From Pandoraea terrigena (GTDB taxonomy: Bacteria > Pseudomonadota > Gammaproteobacteria > Burkholderiales > Burkholderiaceae): 64,000 nucleotides of DNA. Location: positions 94,800-158,799 of the forward strand of contig NZ_CABPRU010000013.1 in assembly GCF_902459705.1 (NCBI RefSeq). The letters run 5' to 3'. The first letter of the stretch is position 1. Every line of letters begins with the position of its first letter. Shown here piece by piece: positions 17,146-25,980 of this stretch. Below the pieces are notes generated by a model. That model did no database searches and was not told where the DNA came from. It saw nothing but the letters and a program-made list of their open reading frames with translations. The position numbers were made by a program, and so were the translations under genes.

Positions 17146-18978
17146 CTATTCGACCGTGACCGATTTCGCCAGGTTGCGGGGCTTGTCGACATCGGCACCC
17201 CGTGCACACGCCGTATGATAAGCCAACAGTTGGAGCGGCACGACGTGCAGTACGGGGGACAGTTCACCGTAATGCTCGGGCATGCGGATGACACGAATGC
17301 CGTCGGCGCTGGCAATGCGCATATCGCCGTCGGCCAAGACGTAGAGTTCGCCACCACGCGCACGCACTTCCTGCATGTTCGACTTCAGCTTCTCCACCAG
17401 CACGTCGTTCGGGGCGACCGTCACCACCGGCATCTGTTCGCTGACCAGCGCGAGCGGGCCATGCTTGAGTTCGCCGGCGGGATACGCCTCGGCGTGGATG
17501 TAAGAAATTTCCTTGAGCTTCAGTGCCCCTTCGAGAGCGATCGGGTAGTGCAGCCCGCGCCCGAGGAACAGCGCGCTCGGCACGTCGGCAAATTGCGACG
17601 CCCAGGCCATGAGCTGGGGCTCGAGTGCGAGCACGCTGGTGAGTGCCGCCGGCAAATGACGCAACTGCGCAAGGTGGCGTGCCGCTTCCGTCGCATCGAT
17701 GCGCTTGCGCTCGACACCGAGCGTGACGGCCAGCATGAACAGCGACACGAGCTGCGTGGTAAACGCCTTGGTCGATGCCACGCCGATTTCGGTGCCCGCG
17801 CGCGTAATGAACGACATCGCCGTCTGACGCACGAGCGCGCTGGTCGCCACATTGCAGATCGCCAGCGTACGATCGTGTCCAAGGCCCTGGGCATGCTTGA
17901 GCGCCGCAAGCGTGTCGGCAGTCTCCCCCGACTGCGAGATTGTCACGACGAGCGCTTGCGGATTGGGCACTGACTCGCGATAGCGGTACTCGCTCGCGAT
18001 CTCGACTTGCGTAGGAATGCCGGCAAGCGCTTCAAGCCAGTATTTGGCCGTGAGCCCCGCGTAGTAACTGGTGCCGCAAGCGAGAATCAGCACACCGCTA
18101 ACCTGCGGCAGGACATCGGCGGCCCCTTCGCCGAACAAGGCCGGAGAAAACTCGGTGACATCGGCAATCGTGTCCGCAATCGCCCGTGGCTGCTCGAAGA
18201 TCTCCTTCTGCATGTAATGCTGATACGGCCCCAGCGACACTTCGGATTGATACGCGGCCATCGCACGTATCGCGCGCTCGACCTCGTCGCCCTGCGCGTC
18301 GAACACCGTCACGCGCGCCGGCGTGAGCAACGCCACGTCGCCTTCCTCGAGATACATGAACCGGTCACAGTGACCGGCCAGCGCCAGCGCGTCGGAGGCG
18401 AGGAAATGCCCGTCCGCTGCAAAGCCGATCACGAGCGGCGAGCCCTGGCGCGCGCACACCATGCGCTCCGGTTCGTCCTTGCTGATGACGGCGATGGCAT
18501 AGGCCCCGCGCAATTGCGCAATGGCCGAGCGCACGGCGTGCACGAGCGTGCCGCCCTCGTTTGCCGCGAAATGCGCGTCCACCAGATGGGCGATGACTTC
18601 CGTATCGGTCTGGCTCGTGAATTCGTAGCCTTTGGCACGTAGCGCCTCGCGCAGCGCCTCGTGGTTCTCGATAATGCCGTTATGCACCAGCCCGATCCGC
18701 TCACGCGAGAAGATTGGATGCGCGTTCTCGGTCGCCGGTGCGCCGTGAGTGGCCCACCGCGTGTGGGCAATGCCCAGTCCAGCGCCCATGGCCGCTTCCG
18801 CCAGTTGCGCCTGCAGTTGAGCCACGCGCGACACACTACGCACGCGCGCGAGCTGGCGCGCGGCGTCGAGGATGGCGACACCGCACGAATCATAGCCACG
18901 ATATTCAAGACGGCGCAGCCCTTCGACCAGCACCGGTACCACGTCACGGCGTGCCACGCCGCCCACGATTCCACACAT
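17146..18978 (-). CDS. glmS: Glutamine--fructose-6-phosphate aminotransferase (isomerising)
   Basis: A 610-residue GlmS with the N-terminal glutaminase nucleophile C2 (MCGIVGG), HTRWATHG and the GNGIIEN-type [11 protein letters not shown] block, then two SIS sugar-isomerase domains ([36 protein letters not shown]) and the C-terminal KSVTVE tail. It converts fructose-6-phosphate and glutamine to glucosamine-6-phosphate, the entry to UDP-GlcNAc. Start ATG has GAGGGGAAG. Lying between the pel block and galE, it probably boosts amino-sugar flux for Pel; such genomes commonly carry a housekeeping glmS near glmU, so this may be a second, dedicated copy. The 163 bases upstream hold no gene. Confidence 0.93.
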   Translation of the reverse strand: MCGIVGGVARRDVVPVLVEGLRRLEYRGYDSCGVAILDAARQLARVRSVSRVAQLQAQLAEAAMGAGLGIAHTRWATHGAPATENAHPIFSRERIGLVHNGIIENHEALREALRAKGYEFTSQTDTEVIAHLVDAHFAANEGGTLVHAVRSAIAQLRGAYAIAVISKDEPERMVCARQGSPLVIGFAADGHFLASDALALAGHCDRFMYLEEGDVALLTPARVTVFDAQGDEVERAIRAMAAYQSEVSLGPYQHYMQKEIFEQPRAIADTIADVTEFSPALFGEGAADVLPQVSGVLILACGTSYYAGLTAKYWLEALAGIPTQVEIASEYRYRESVPNPQALVVTISQSGETADTLAALKHAQGLGHDRTLAICNVATSALVRQTAMSFITRAGTEIGVASTKAFTTQLVSLFMLAVTLGVERKRIDATEAARHLAQLRHLPAALTSVLALEPQLMAWASQFADVPSALFLGRGLHYPIALEGALKLKEISYIHAEAYPAGELKHGPLALVSEQMPVVTVAPNDVLVEKLKSNMQEVRARGGELYVLADGDMRIASADGIRVIRMPEHYGELSPVLHVVPLQLLAYHTACARGADVDKPRNLAKSVTVE

Positions 18979-19141
18979 GACTTCCCCTCAACGATCGATT
19001 GGATAAGCGCAGCACGAGGCGTGCCGCCCGAATGGCCGGCAACGCTCGACTACGTGTTGACCTGTCTGATGGCCGGCGTTGTTCTGAATGCGCGCCGGAA
19101 TTGTCTTCTGCCTGCTTCGTTGTCTCGCCCGATGCGAGGCG

Positions 19142-20041
19142 TCAGTCCTGCGCCGCGGCGGGATTGACATGCATGAGGTGACCGTCCCCCACGTAAGGAA
19201 TGAGGCCCTGCGCACGAATCTGCGCGACGGTTTGCCTGGCACACGCGGTATCGGCCAGCGCACAGTAATCGATCGCGATTACCGGCAGGTCGTAACGCTC
19301 GCGCACCTCGCGCGCCCGAGCGAGCAGCCAGGCGCGATCGGCGTCCGGCACCGCCACGTATCGCTGGCTGCCCTCGTCCCAACCGCGATAGAGCGATTCG
19401 AACGCCACGGCCGCCACGTCGCGGTGCACCTCGGGCATCAGCACGAAGCCGCGATTCAGAATCAGTTCGGCGCGCGGGAAGCGGTGGTGAATGCGCTTGA
19501 TGACTGCGACCAGCCCGGCTTGCTGACGTGCGCGCTCGGCATCGGTCTTGGCGACCAGTTCATACGAGTCGAGCGTGTCGAGGAAGAAACCGCGATAGCC
19601 CTTGGCCCATAAGGGCGCGATGACCCTCTCCACGAAAAACCGGGGCCATCCCGGCGCGGCCTGGTCGATCACTTCCGATTTCCAGTCGCCATTTCGCCCG
19701 ATGCGCCAGGCGGCGGGGATCGCGCCATAGTAGTCGCGTGAAGGCAGCACTTCGCCCACGCTGACATAAGCAATCCAGCGACGTCCCTGGGGTTGCGCCG
19801 CGGGATCGGCCGCCTTCGGCACAAAGCCGTTGTCGGGCTCGATCACCACCTGATCGTAACCCGCGAGCGCCTGCGGATCGAGCGCCGCGCCATAGAAGAA
19901 CGCAATGCGCCCGAACGCAGTCGGTTGCGCCGAGGCGGTATTGAGGAAGACGCCGGCAAAGATCCCCACCACGCCGCCCATGAAGCGAGCCAGTGGACAG
20001 CGCCACCAGGCGCGGTGAGGTTGTGTCGTGTGCTCAGACAT
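19142..20041 (-). CDS. Stand-alone GH114-type endo-alpha-1,4-polygalactosaminidase
   Basis: A 299-residue secreted or membrane-anchored protein: a hydrophobic segment (about residues 19-38, ending TASAQ) followed by a single GH114 barrel. Candidate catalytic residues are D155 in GFFLDTLDSY and E215 in VAFESLYRGW, with conserved IAFFYG, IAYVSVGEV and VIAIDYC. GH114 enzymes cleave alpha-1,4-galactosaminoglycan, and the N-terminal domain of PelA belongs to this group. The gene is 20 bases after pelG on the same strand, so it is co-transcribed with pel. It aligns along its length with the N-terminal domain of the PelA in this window but keeps the acidic motif that PelA has altered; it may trim or release Pel. 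Confidence 0.82.
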   Translation of the reverse strand: MSEHTTQPHRAWWRCPLARFMGGVVGIFAGVFLNTASAQPTAFGRIAFFYGAALDPQALAGYDQVVIEPDNGFVPKAADPAAQPQGRRWIAYVSVGEVLPSRDYYGAIPAAWRIGRNGDWKSEVIDQAAPGWPRFFVERVIAPLWAKGYRGFFLDTLDSYELVAKTDAERARQQAGLVAVIKRIHHRFPRAELILNRGFVLMPEVHRDVAAVAFESLYRGWDEGSQRYVAVPDADRAWLLARAREVRERYDLPVIAIDYCALADTACARQTVAQIRAQGLIPYVGDGHLMHVNPAAAQD

Positions 20042-20061
20042 GGTGATCGGCAGCGGTGGTG

Positions 20062-21441
20062 TCAGCGCTGCTGTTGCAGCATATAGGTTTCATATTCGAG
20101 CGCGTCGAGCCGGCGATCGAGCAACTGCATTGCCACCATCACGACGACCAGCAGCGCCAGTGCGAAGCCGTAGCCGTAGCTATTCGGTCCGATCATCAGC
20201 GTGCCCCACGTGAACAGGCCATTGGCGACGACCATCGCGGCCGTGAGCGCGAGCACCGTGCCACGCCGGTCCAAGTAAAAGAAGATGTTCAGAATGCCGA
20301 GGAACAGCACCTGCAGACTCGCTGAAATCACGTCGATATGCAGCAGCGGCAGGTACAGCACCGAAATGCCGATCAGGCGCAACAGCTTGTCGCCGAACGC
20401 GAAGATCAGCAGCGTGACGACGGCCTGGATCTTCAGGATTTCGTACAAGCCGGTGCGCACCGATCGCACCATCATGTCGCGCGATTCCTCGATGTACTTG
20501 AGCGTGCCACCGGTACGCACGGCGTTGAAGAACTGATCGTAGTACTCGACGAAGTCCGTCTCGATGCGCAGCAGAAACACCGCCATGCCCGGGATCACGC
20601 ACAAATACGACAGGAACACCGGCAGATCGTAGATCACCGATGCGCGCAGCGGGCCGATCACATCCTGCCCGGTCACCGGGTAGAACCAGAACATCAGCTT
20701 GTCGAGCCAGATGCCCAGGTTGAACAAGAGGCCCACGAACATCAACGACGGATACGAAAAGCGGCGCGCAAAGACCTGCCAGAGCAAGTAGTCATCCGTG
20801 CGGTAGTTCCGGTGAATCAGGCAGACCATGCCGAGCAGCAGGATCAGGTGACCGAAGACGAAACCGCCGAGCAGCCCTTCGAGCCCGTAGCGGTTGAGCA
20901 GCACCGCGCTCACCACCGTCACGCTGTAACCCACGAAGAAGATCGCCAGGACCGCACGATACTGCTTCACGCTGGTGAGAAACAGCACGCCGATCCAGAT
21001 ATTGCTCACGATCACGAAGCCCGTGAGCATCAACAGCCGATAGCCGGTCGACAAGCCGCGAAACACCGTCAACGCCAGGATCAACCCAATGACGCCCGTG
21101 CCGACTGTCGTCACCAGCGCCACCGCGTTGTAGTTCGGCAGCACCAGATCGGGACGCCGCTCGAACAGCCGGTCGCTCAGGAAGCGCGTAAACGAGAGCT
21201 GCAACACACCCGTCACGATCAGGCTGAACGCGATCAGATACGTTACCGAGACCTGGAACTGCACGATGAGGCCCGGCGGCTGCACCACCGCGAGGCTCAT
21301 CAAGCCGATCAGCAGAATGCCGAGAATCGAGAGAATCAGCGGACCCGCGCTGATGACGCCCGCGTAGCCATAGGCCGCCAGCGTGCTGGTCAGCGTGTCG
21401 CGCCGGAGAATCTTGCGCAGTTCGAAGCCAATGCCAGCCAT
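20062..21441 (-). CDS. pelG: Pel polysaccharide inner-membrane transporter PelG
   Basis: A 459-residue, roughly 12-helix membrane protein beginning MAGIGFELRKILRRDTL, the conserved PelG N-terminus. It belongs to the MOP flippase-like group and forms the inner-membrane Pel synthase complex with PelD, PelE and the glycosyltransferase PelF. The length matches Pseudomonas PelG (about 456). The start codon shares one base with the pelF stop (TGATG), so translation is coupled; the open frame continues upstream only as the shadow of pelF. Last of the seven core pel genes. Confidence 0.92.
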   Translation of the reverse strand: MAGIGFELRKILRRDTLTSTLAAYGYAGVISAGPLILSILGILLIGLMSLAVVQPPGLIVQFQVSVTYLIAFSLIVTGVLQLSFTRFLSDRLFERRPDLVLPNYNAVALVTTVGTGVIGLILALTVFRGLSTGYRLLMLTGFVIVSNIWIGVLFLTSVKQYRAVLAIFFVGYSVTVVSAVLLNRYGLEGLLGGFVFGHLILLLGMVCLIHRNYRTDDYLLWQVFARRFSYPSLMFVGLLFNLGIWLDKLMFWFYPVTGQDVIGPLRASVIYDLPVFLSYLCVIPGMAVFLLRIETDFVEYYDQFFNAVRTGGTLKYIEESRDMMVRSVRTGLYEILKIQAVVTLLIFAFGDKLLRLIGISVLYLPLLHIDVISASLQVLFLGILNIFFYLDRRGTVLALTAAMVVANGLFTWGTLMIGPNSYGYGFALALLVVVMVAMQLLDRRLDALEYETYMLQQQR

Positions 21442-22988
21442 CAGTGGTCTCCCGCGATCGCCCCGGCAGCGGGACGCGCCAGCAGTGTCTCGTAAAGACT
21501 GCGGTAGGCGTCCTGCATCTGGGTGATCGTGTAATAGCGTTCGACACGCGCAATCGCCGCGCGCTGGGCTGCGTGCCAGGTGGCAGGCTCGAGCACGTCG
21601 AGCAGTGCCTGGGCGAATTGCTCCGGGTTGGCGATCTGCACGACCTTGCCGGCCGGCCCGAGGGCGCGATCCTCGTCGCCGAGTCCTTCGACCAGTTGGC
21701 GGCACGAGCCGACGTCGGTCGTCACCACGGGCACCCCGGCGGCATACGCCTCCAGCACCACCAGCGGCAACGCTTCGGAAATCGACGACAGCGCCATCAC
21801 GCCGATCTGCGGCAGGATGTCCGGCACCTTCTGGAAACCCATGAACCGCAGGCTGTCTTCCATGCCCAGGCTCGCGGCAATGTCACGACACTCCTGTGCG
21901 TAGGCCGGATCTTCTTCCTCGGGGCCGACCACCCACCCTTGCAGCCCCGGCATCTGGCGGCTGGCGATGAAGATCGCACGAATGAAGGTCTTGATGTCCT
22001 TGATGGGCACCACCCGGCCGATCAACGCCACCACCGGCGGGATGCCCGCTGGACGCATCTCGCGCAGCGGTGCGAACGCGTCGACCGAAATGCCGTTGGG
22101 CGTGTTGCGGGTCTTGTGCTCGGGCGCGCCGTCGGCGATCTGGCGCAGACGATTGCCCTCGAAAAGCGCGGTGATCTCGTCGGCTGCCTCGTAGCACACG
22201 CGTCCCATCGCCTCGAAGAAGCGCACCCACAGGTTTTGGAAATAGCCGACCTGCGAGATGTCGCGCTCGAACAGCCCGCGGTTGTCGCGAATCCACTGGC
22301 TCTGCAGCAGATCTATCTTGCGCTCCTTGGTGTAGATGCCATGCTCGGAGACCAGCAGCGGACGCTGGTGCTTGAAGCGCAGCAACGCCCCCAGGAAGCC
22401 CGCGTATCCCGTGGAAACGGTGTGGTACACCTTGGCCGGAATCAACTGATCGCAAATGCGCGCGAGTTGCCACAGCGGCTTGTGCATGATCCGGACCGTC
22501 CAGAAATAGTCCGTGAACGATGGGTCCAGGCAATACGTCTTGTAGCGATCGGTGATCATGTCCCACGAGCGCCGGCTGTGCAGGAAGTTGGCCTCGCTGA
22601 TCTCGCCGTCGTCGGCGAGCATCGGAATCACGTCGTGAATCAGCTTGCCAATGCCTTGCAGGTCGTCGCGGCGGCGCAGCATGTCATGCATCTTCTCCAT
22701 CTTCTCGAACGCCTGTGCATCGCCCTCGGCGCTACGCACGGGCGCAGGCACGTCGAACTCATACAGATAATGCGCCTCGAAATGCACGATGTTGTCGTGC
22801 AGCGGATAGACCATGTCGCCGTAGTCCTCGCGACGGCTACCGATGAACACGACGGCAAACGTCAGGTCCGGGAACGCACGGATCATTTGATCCACCCACG
22901 ACGACACTCCGCCCCGCACATACGGGTAAGTGCCTTCGAGCAGCAAAGCGATGTCGGCCGAGGCAGCGCGACGTTCGTTGGTACGCAT
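21441..22988 (-). CDS. pelF: Pel glycosyltransferase PelF
   Basis: A 515-residue GT4-family glycosyltransferase, the cytosolic Pel polymerase that uses UDP-GalNAc/UDP-GlcNAc. N-terminal ALLLEGTYPYVRGGVSSW, then the nucleotide-sugar site with R325 and K330 in GRVVPIKD and the EX7E motif E405/E413 in SEALPLVVLEAYA. Length agrees with Pseudomonas PelF (about 507). Start 22988 overlaps the pelE stop by one base. It would work with PelD, PelE and PelG at the inner membrane; its donor sugar can come from the linked glmS and galE products. Confidence 0.94.
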   Translation of the reverse strand: MRTNERRAASADIALLLEGTYPYVRGGVSSWVDQMIRAFPDLTFAVVFIGSRREDYGDMVYPLHDNIVHFEAHYLYEFDVPAPVRSAEGDAQAFEKMEKMHDMLRRRDDLQGIGKLIHDVIPMLADDGEISEANFLHSRRSWDMITDRYKTYCLDPSFTDYFWTVRIMHKPLWQLARICDQLIPAKVYHTVSTGYAGFLGALLRFKHQRPLLVSEHGIYTKERKIDLLQSQWIRDNRGLFERDISQVGYFQNLWVRFFEAMGRVCYEAADEITALFEGNRLRQIADGAPEHKTRNTPNGISVDAFAPLREMRPAGIPPVVALIGRVVPIKDIKTFIRAIFIASRQMPGLQGWVVGPEEEDPAYAQECRDIAASLGMEDSLRFMGFQKVPDILPQIGVMALSSISEALPLVVLEAYAAGVPVVTTDVGSCRQLVEGLGDEDRALGPAGKVVQIANPEQFAQALLDVLEPATWHAAQRAAIARVERYYTITQMQDAYRSLYETLLARPAAGAIAGDH

Positions 22989-23989
22989 TAGCGGGTCCAG
23001 AAACGCATGACGGGTTGCAGCATCGGGGTGGCCGTGCCATTCCCCAGGCCGGCGAGCATCTGCCCCACCCGTGCATATTGATGTTTGAGGAACGCGACTT
23101 CGGCAAGCCAGGGCACGAGCCGGTCCGCAGGAAATTGATGCAACTCGGCACGCTGCAGACAGTGTTCCGCTTGCTCCGGATCGTGACGCAGCAGCGCGCA
23201 ACGGCCCAGCAGGTACCACATCACCGCGTCGTTCTCGCGATGCGCGAGCGCCTCGCGGGCAAAGCGCTCCACGCGCTCCATCGTGAACTGGTACACCTCG
23301 CCGCGCACGAGATCCTGGTAAATCAGTTCCCAGTACAACTCGGCGAGGCGGTGGCTCGCGTCGGCACGCTCATCGTCGTTGGCGGCACGCTCGTGCTGTG
23401 TGCGGGCCTCGAAAATACGATGCATGATCTGCTTTTCAATGCCGTCGACGATGCCGTACGCGAGCAACCGGATCTCTTCCACCGGATCGGCCAGCAAATC
23501 CCGCATGATCTCGCCGGTGGCGCGCGACGGCAGGGCCTGCACCGACACCAGCGCGGCTACGCGGTCTTCGCTGCTGCCCTGTGTGTTGCGCAAGCGCGCC
23601 CGCAGGCGCGCACCAGCGCCGTGCGTGACGCGCGAAACGAGGTAGGTCACGAACTCCGGCAGGTCGACCGCCCCGGCGCGCGCCATTTCTTTCGGTGCCG
23701 GGAACAGAACACTGATCGCCATCACGCCGAGAAACAGCAACAAGCCGCCCACCGGCATGAACAGGCTGATCGCCAAGCTGTGCCAGAACGCCCCGGTACG
23801 CCCGTGGTAATGCTCCGGCAGCACCGAACGTACGAACGTCGCCGTGAGCACTGCCGTGAGCAATTGCCATCCGAAGAAGACCACCAGCGGGTCGATCCGC
23901 CCGGCCGGCTCGAAGAGCGTGCGCACCGCCTGGGCCTGCGCGAGCAGGGCCAGGACACCAAGCGCGAGTGCCAGCAGTTTCTTAAGCAT
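22988..23989 (-). CDS. pelE: Pel biosynthesis membrane protein PelE
   Basis: A 333-residue protein with two N-terminal transmembrane helices (about residues 4-25 and 35-55, a third near 75-95) and a soluble helical-repeat region containing TPR-like segments (HRLAELYWELIYQDL, VMWYLLGRCALLRHDPEQAEHCL). PelE is part of the inner-membrane complex with PelD and PelG and helps recruit PelF. Start 23989 (ATG AAG-rich MLKKLLALAL) overlaps the pelD end by 8 bases. Order, length and topology match known pelE. Confidence 0.88.
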   Translation of the reverse strand: MLKKLLALALGVLALLAQAQAVRTLFEPAGRIDPLVVFFGWQLLTAVLTATFVRSVLPEHYHGRTGAFWHSLAISLFMPVGGLLLFLGVMAISVLFPAPKEMARAGAVDLPEFVTYLVSRVTHGAGARLRARLRNTQGSSEDRVAALVSVQALPSRATGEIMRDLLADPVEEIRLLAYGIVDGIEKQIMHRIFEARTQHERAANDDERADASHRLAELYWELIYQDLVRGEVYQFTMERVERFAREALAHRENDAVMWYLLGRCALLRHDPEQAEHCLQRAELHQFPADRLVPWLAEVAFLKHQYARVGQMLAGLGNGTATPMLQPVMRFWTR

Positions 23990-25394
23990 GATTGCGGCAG
24001 CGCTCCAGCAGTTTGCCCAGCCCTTCGCCCGGGGCGCGCTCGTCCACACTCGCCGAATGCACTGCCACGTGTCCGGACTGGAAATCCAGGCCGTATTGCT
24101 GACGCAGCGCATTCTCGATGCGGATCAGATATCCGTCGATGCCGTTATCGTCGGTGATCGGCATCAGCGCGATGGCGATCTGCTGACGCGGCGTCGACTG
24201 AATCCACAAGGCGTCGAGCGCCCGGCGCGAACGCACCGTCTGCTCGAACAGCGAGTCGCCGCTCGCGCCGCGCGGGAACACGAGCGCCACGAGCGAGGAC
24301 TGGATGCCGCTCTGACGCTTCATGCGGGCAAGGCGTCCCAGCTCCAGCGCGAAGTCGTAAGGCACGCTCGGCACCTCGTCGCGCACGCTGGCCACCACGC
24401 CTTGCTGTGCCACCCCGTCGGCGTAATAGGCCAGCAGCACCAGCAACAATTGCAGGTTGTCGTGATTGAGCGCGAGGAACGACATACGGCGCACGATCAG
24501 CATGCCATTGAGGTTGCCCTCCGTGTCGGTGAGCGGCGCGCACACGATATACGCACTGCCCTCGCCCGCCGTCACGTCGTCACGCACGTGCGCGAGCGTG
24601 CGTTCGCGCAGACAGGTCTGAACGAGGGGATCACTCTCCACCGGGCTGAAGGCTTCGCCCACGCAGGCCACCGCCGTCGGCACCAGCCGCCCGAGGCGTA
24701 CCGGGAACACAGACGCCACTTCGATCTGGCACGTCAGTGCGGCGAATTCGAGCATCGGCTGAGCGTTGGGCAACGGCTCGCCCGCAGCACTCGCCTCGTC
24801 CGAGGCCGTCAGTTCGCGCAGTCGCGTGATGGCGTCGCGCATCGTGCTCGGCTTGGTGAGCAGATCGCGCTCGAGCCGTTCGTGCGAGACACGCAACAGG
24901 TAATGGTTGTTCGTGATGGCGACGAGGCGATCGTTCAGATAGGTATTGATGCCCCGAGCCCGCGTGGCGCGGTTGCCCCAGATGTCGCAGAAGTGCCCGC
25001 CAACGACGATCATCGTGAAGCCGCCGACAAAGAACATCGCCGGGAACGGCTCGCCGTGCTGGCCGTACAGGCCGTACCAGACGCCGGCAAGCACGAGGCC
25101 CGCCACCACGCCGAGCAGCGCGCCGTAGCGCAGCGCCATGACCAGGGCGACCACCCACATCCACGGAAAGCCCAGCCCGATGAGCAGCGGATCGCCGGGG
25201 CGCAGCAGCCAGGCGATCGCCACGGCGAGCGCCATGCCGGTGATCACCTCGAAGACCGCTACCGGGCGCGTCACGGCTGGCGCGAGCAGGCGGCCATAGG
25301 TGCTCACATTGCCGAACGGCTCCGAGCGTCGCACCTGCTCCGGGCCACCGGGCTTCGCGTCAATTGCAGCGTCCTGTTGAGTCGCGGTTTTCAC
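23982..25394 (-). CDS. pelD: c-di-GMP receptor PelD
   Basis: A 470-residue inner-membrane protein: four predicted helices (about residues 45-135), a GAF domain (about 180-330) and a degenerate GGDEF domain (about 345-460). The GGDEF motif itself is absent (ITDDNG at about 413-418), so no diguanylate cyclase activity is expected. The inhibitory-site motif RxxD is kept as R391-A-L-D394, and R425 is placed where a second c-di-GMP-binding Arg is expected. In Pseudomonas this binding activates Pel synthesis post-translationally, so the same control is predicted here. Starts 10 bases after pelC. Confidence 0.92.
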   Translation of the reverse strand: MKTATQQDAAIDAKPGGPEQVRRSEPFGNVSTYGRLLAPAVTRPVAVFEVITGMALAVAIAWLLRPGDPLLIGLGFPWMWVVALVMALRYGALLGVVAGLVLAGVWYGLYGQHGEPFPAMFFVGGFTMIVVGGHFCDIWGNRATRARGINTYLNDRLVAITNNHYLLRVSHERLERDLLTKPSTMRDAITRLRELTASDEASAAGEPLPNAQPMLEFAALTCQIEVASVFPVRLGRLVPTAVACVGEAFSPVESDPLVQTCLRERTLAHVRDDVTAGEGSAYIVCAPLTDTEGNLNGMLIVRRMSFLALNHDNLQLLLVLLAYYADGVAQQGVVASVRDEVPSVPYDFALELGRLARMKRQSGIQSSLVALVFPRGASGDSLFEQTVRSRRALDALWIQSTPRQQIAIALMPITDDNGIDGYLIRIENALRQQYGLDFQSGHVAVHSASVDERAPGEGLGKLLERCRNHA

Positions 25395-25404
25395 GATGCG
25401 CCCG

Positions 25405-25950
25405 TTACCGTTGCGCCAGCGGAGCCAGCAGATTGCGAATCAACGTCTGACCGACGCCGGCCAGGCTCGAGCGGCTCCAGCCGCTGCGGCTGCCGGTCGC
25501 GCTCCAGACAATGCTGCCGTTCGAGACATCGATGACGTCGAACGTCACCCCGGCCACCGGTTCGCCGTCGACACCGACCTTGTAGCGCCATTCGGTCACG
25601 GCCCCCGAGAGCGCATACTTCGCCCCGGTCTTGCGTGCCCATTCCAGCGCGCGCATGCGCGCCTGTGCGTTGTTGCCGCCGACGAGCGAATCACCGCCGT
25701 CCGGATCGCCGACATAGCGATGCAGATCGGTGAAGCCGTTCTGGATCAGAATACTTTGCGCAATGCTCTCGGCGCGCTGGCCGGCATCCGGCGTTTCCGT
25801 CGTGTTGGCGATCGGCAGGATCGCCCAGGCGGCCGTCTTCGGCAGATTCGGGGCGTCGCCGACATTCATCGTCGAACAGCCCGCCACCAGCGCAGTCAGG
25901 ACGGCAGCGCCGGCCAAACGACGCCACAGCTTACTCACGATTGTCTTCAT
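25405..25950 (-). CDS. pelC: Outer-membrane lipoprotein PelC
   Basis: A 181-residue lipoprotein with signal peptide and lipobox LVAGC (lipidated C25), followed by the PelC fold (WAILPIANTTETPDAGQRAESIA, ALEWARKTGAKYALSGAVTEW). In Pseudomonas it forms a dodecameric periplasmic funnel at the base of the PelB porin that guides the cationic polymer. Length compares with 172 there. Gene lies between pelB and pelD with gaps of 30 and 10 bases. Confidence 0.93.
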   Translation of the reverse strand: MKTIVSKLWRRLAGAAVLTALVAGCSTMNVGDAPNLPKTAAWAILPIANTTETPDAGQRAESIAQSILIQNGFTDLHRYVGDPDGGDSLVGGNNAQARMRALEWARKTGAKYALSGAVTEWRYKVGVDGEPVAGVTFDVIDVSNGSIVWSATGSRSGWSRSSLAGVGQTLIRNLLAPLAQR

Positions 25951-25980
25951 GGTCTTGCTCTCCCTTGCGGATGCGAAATT

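Noticed and set aside
18979..19141. A glmS ribozyme or riboswitch upstream of glmS
   Set aside because: That ribozyme is known from Gram-positive bacteria, and no matching core fold is visible in this short leader.
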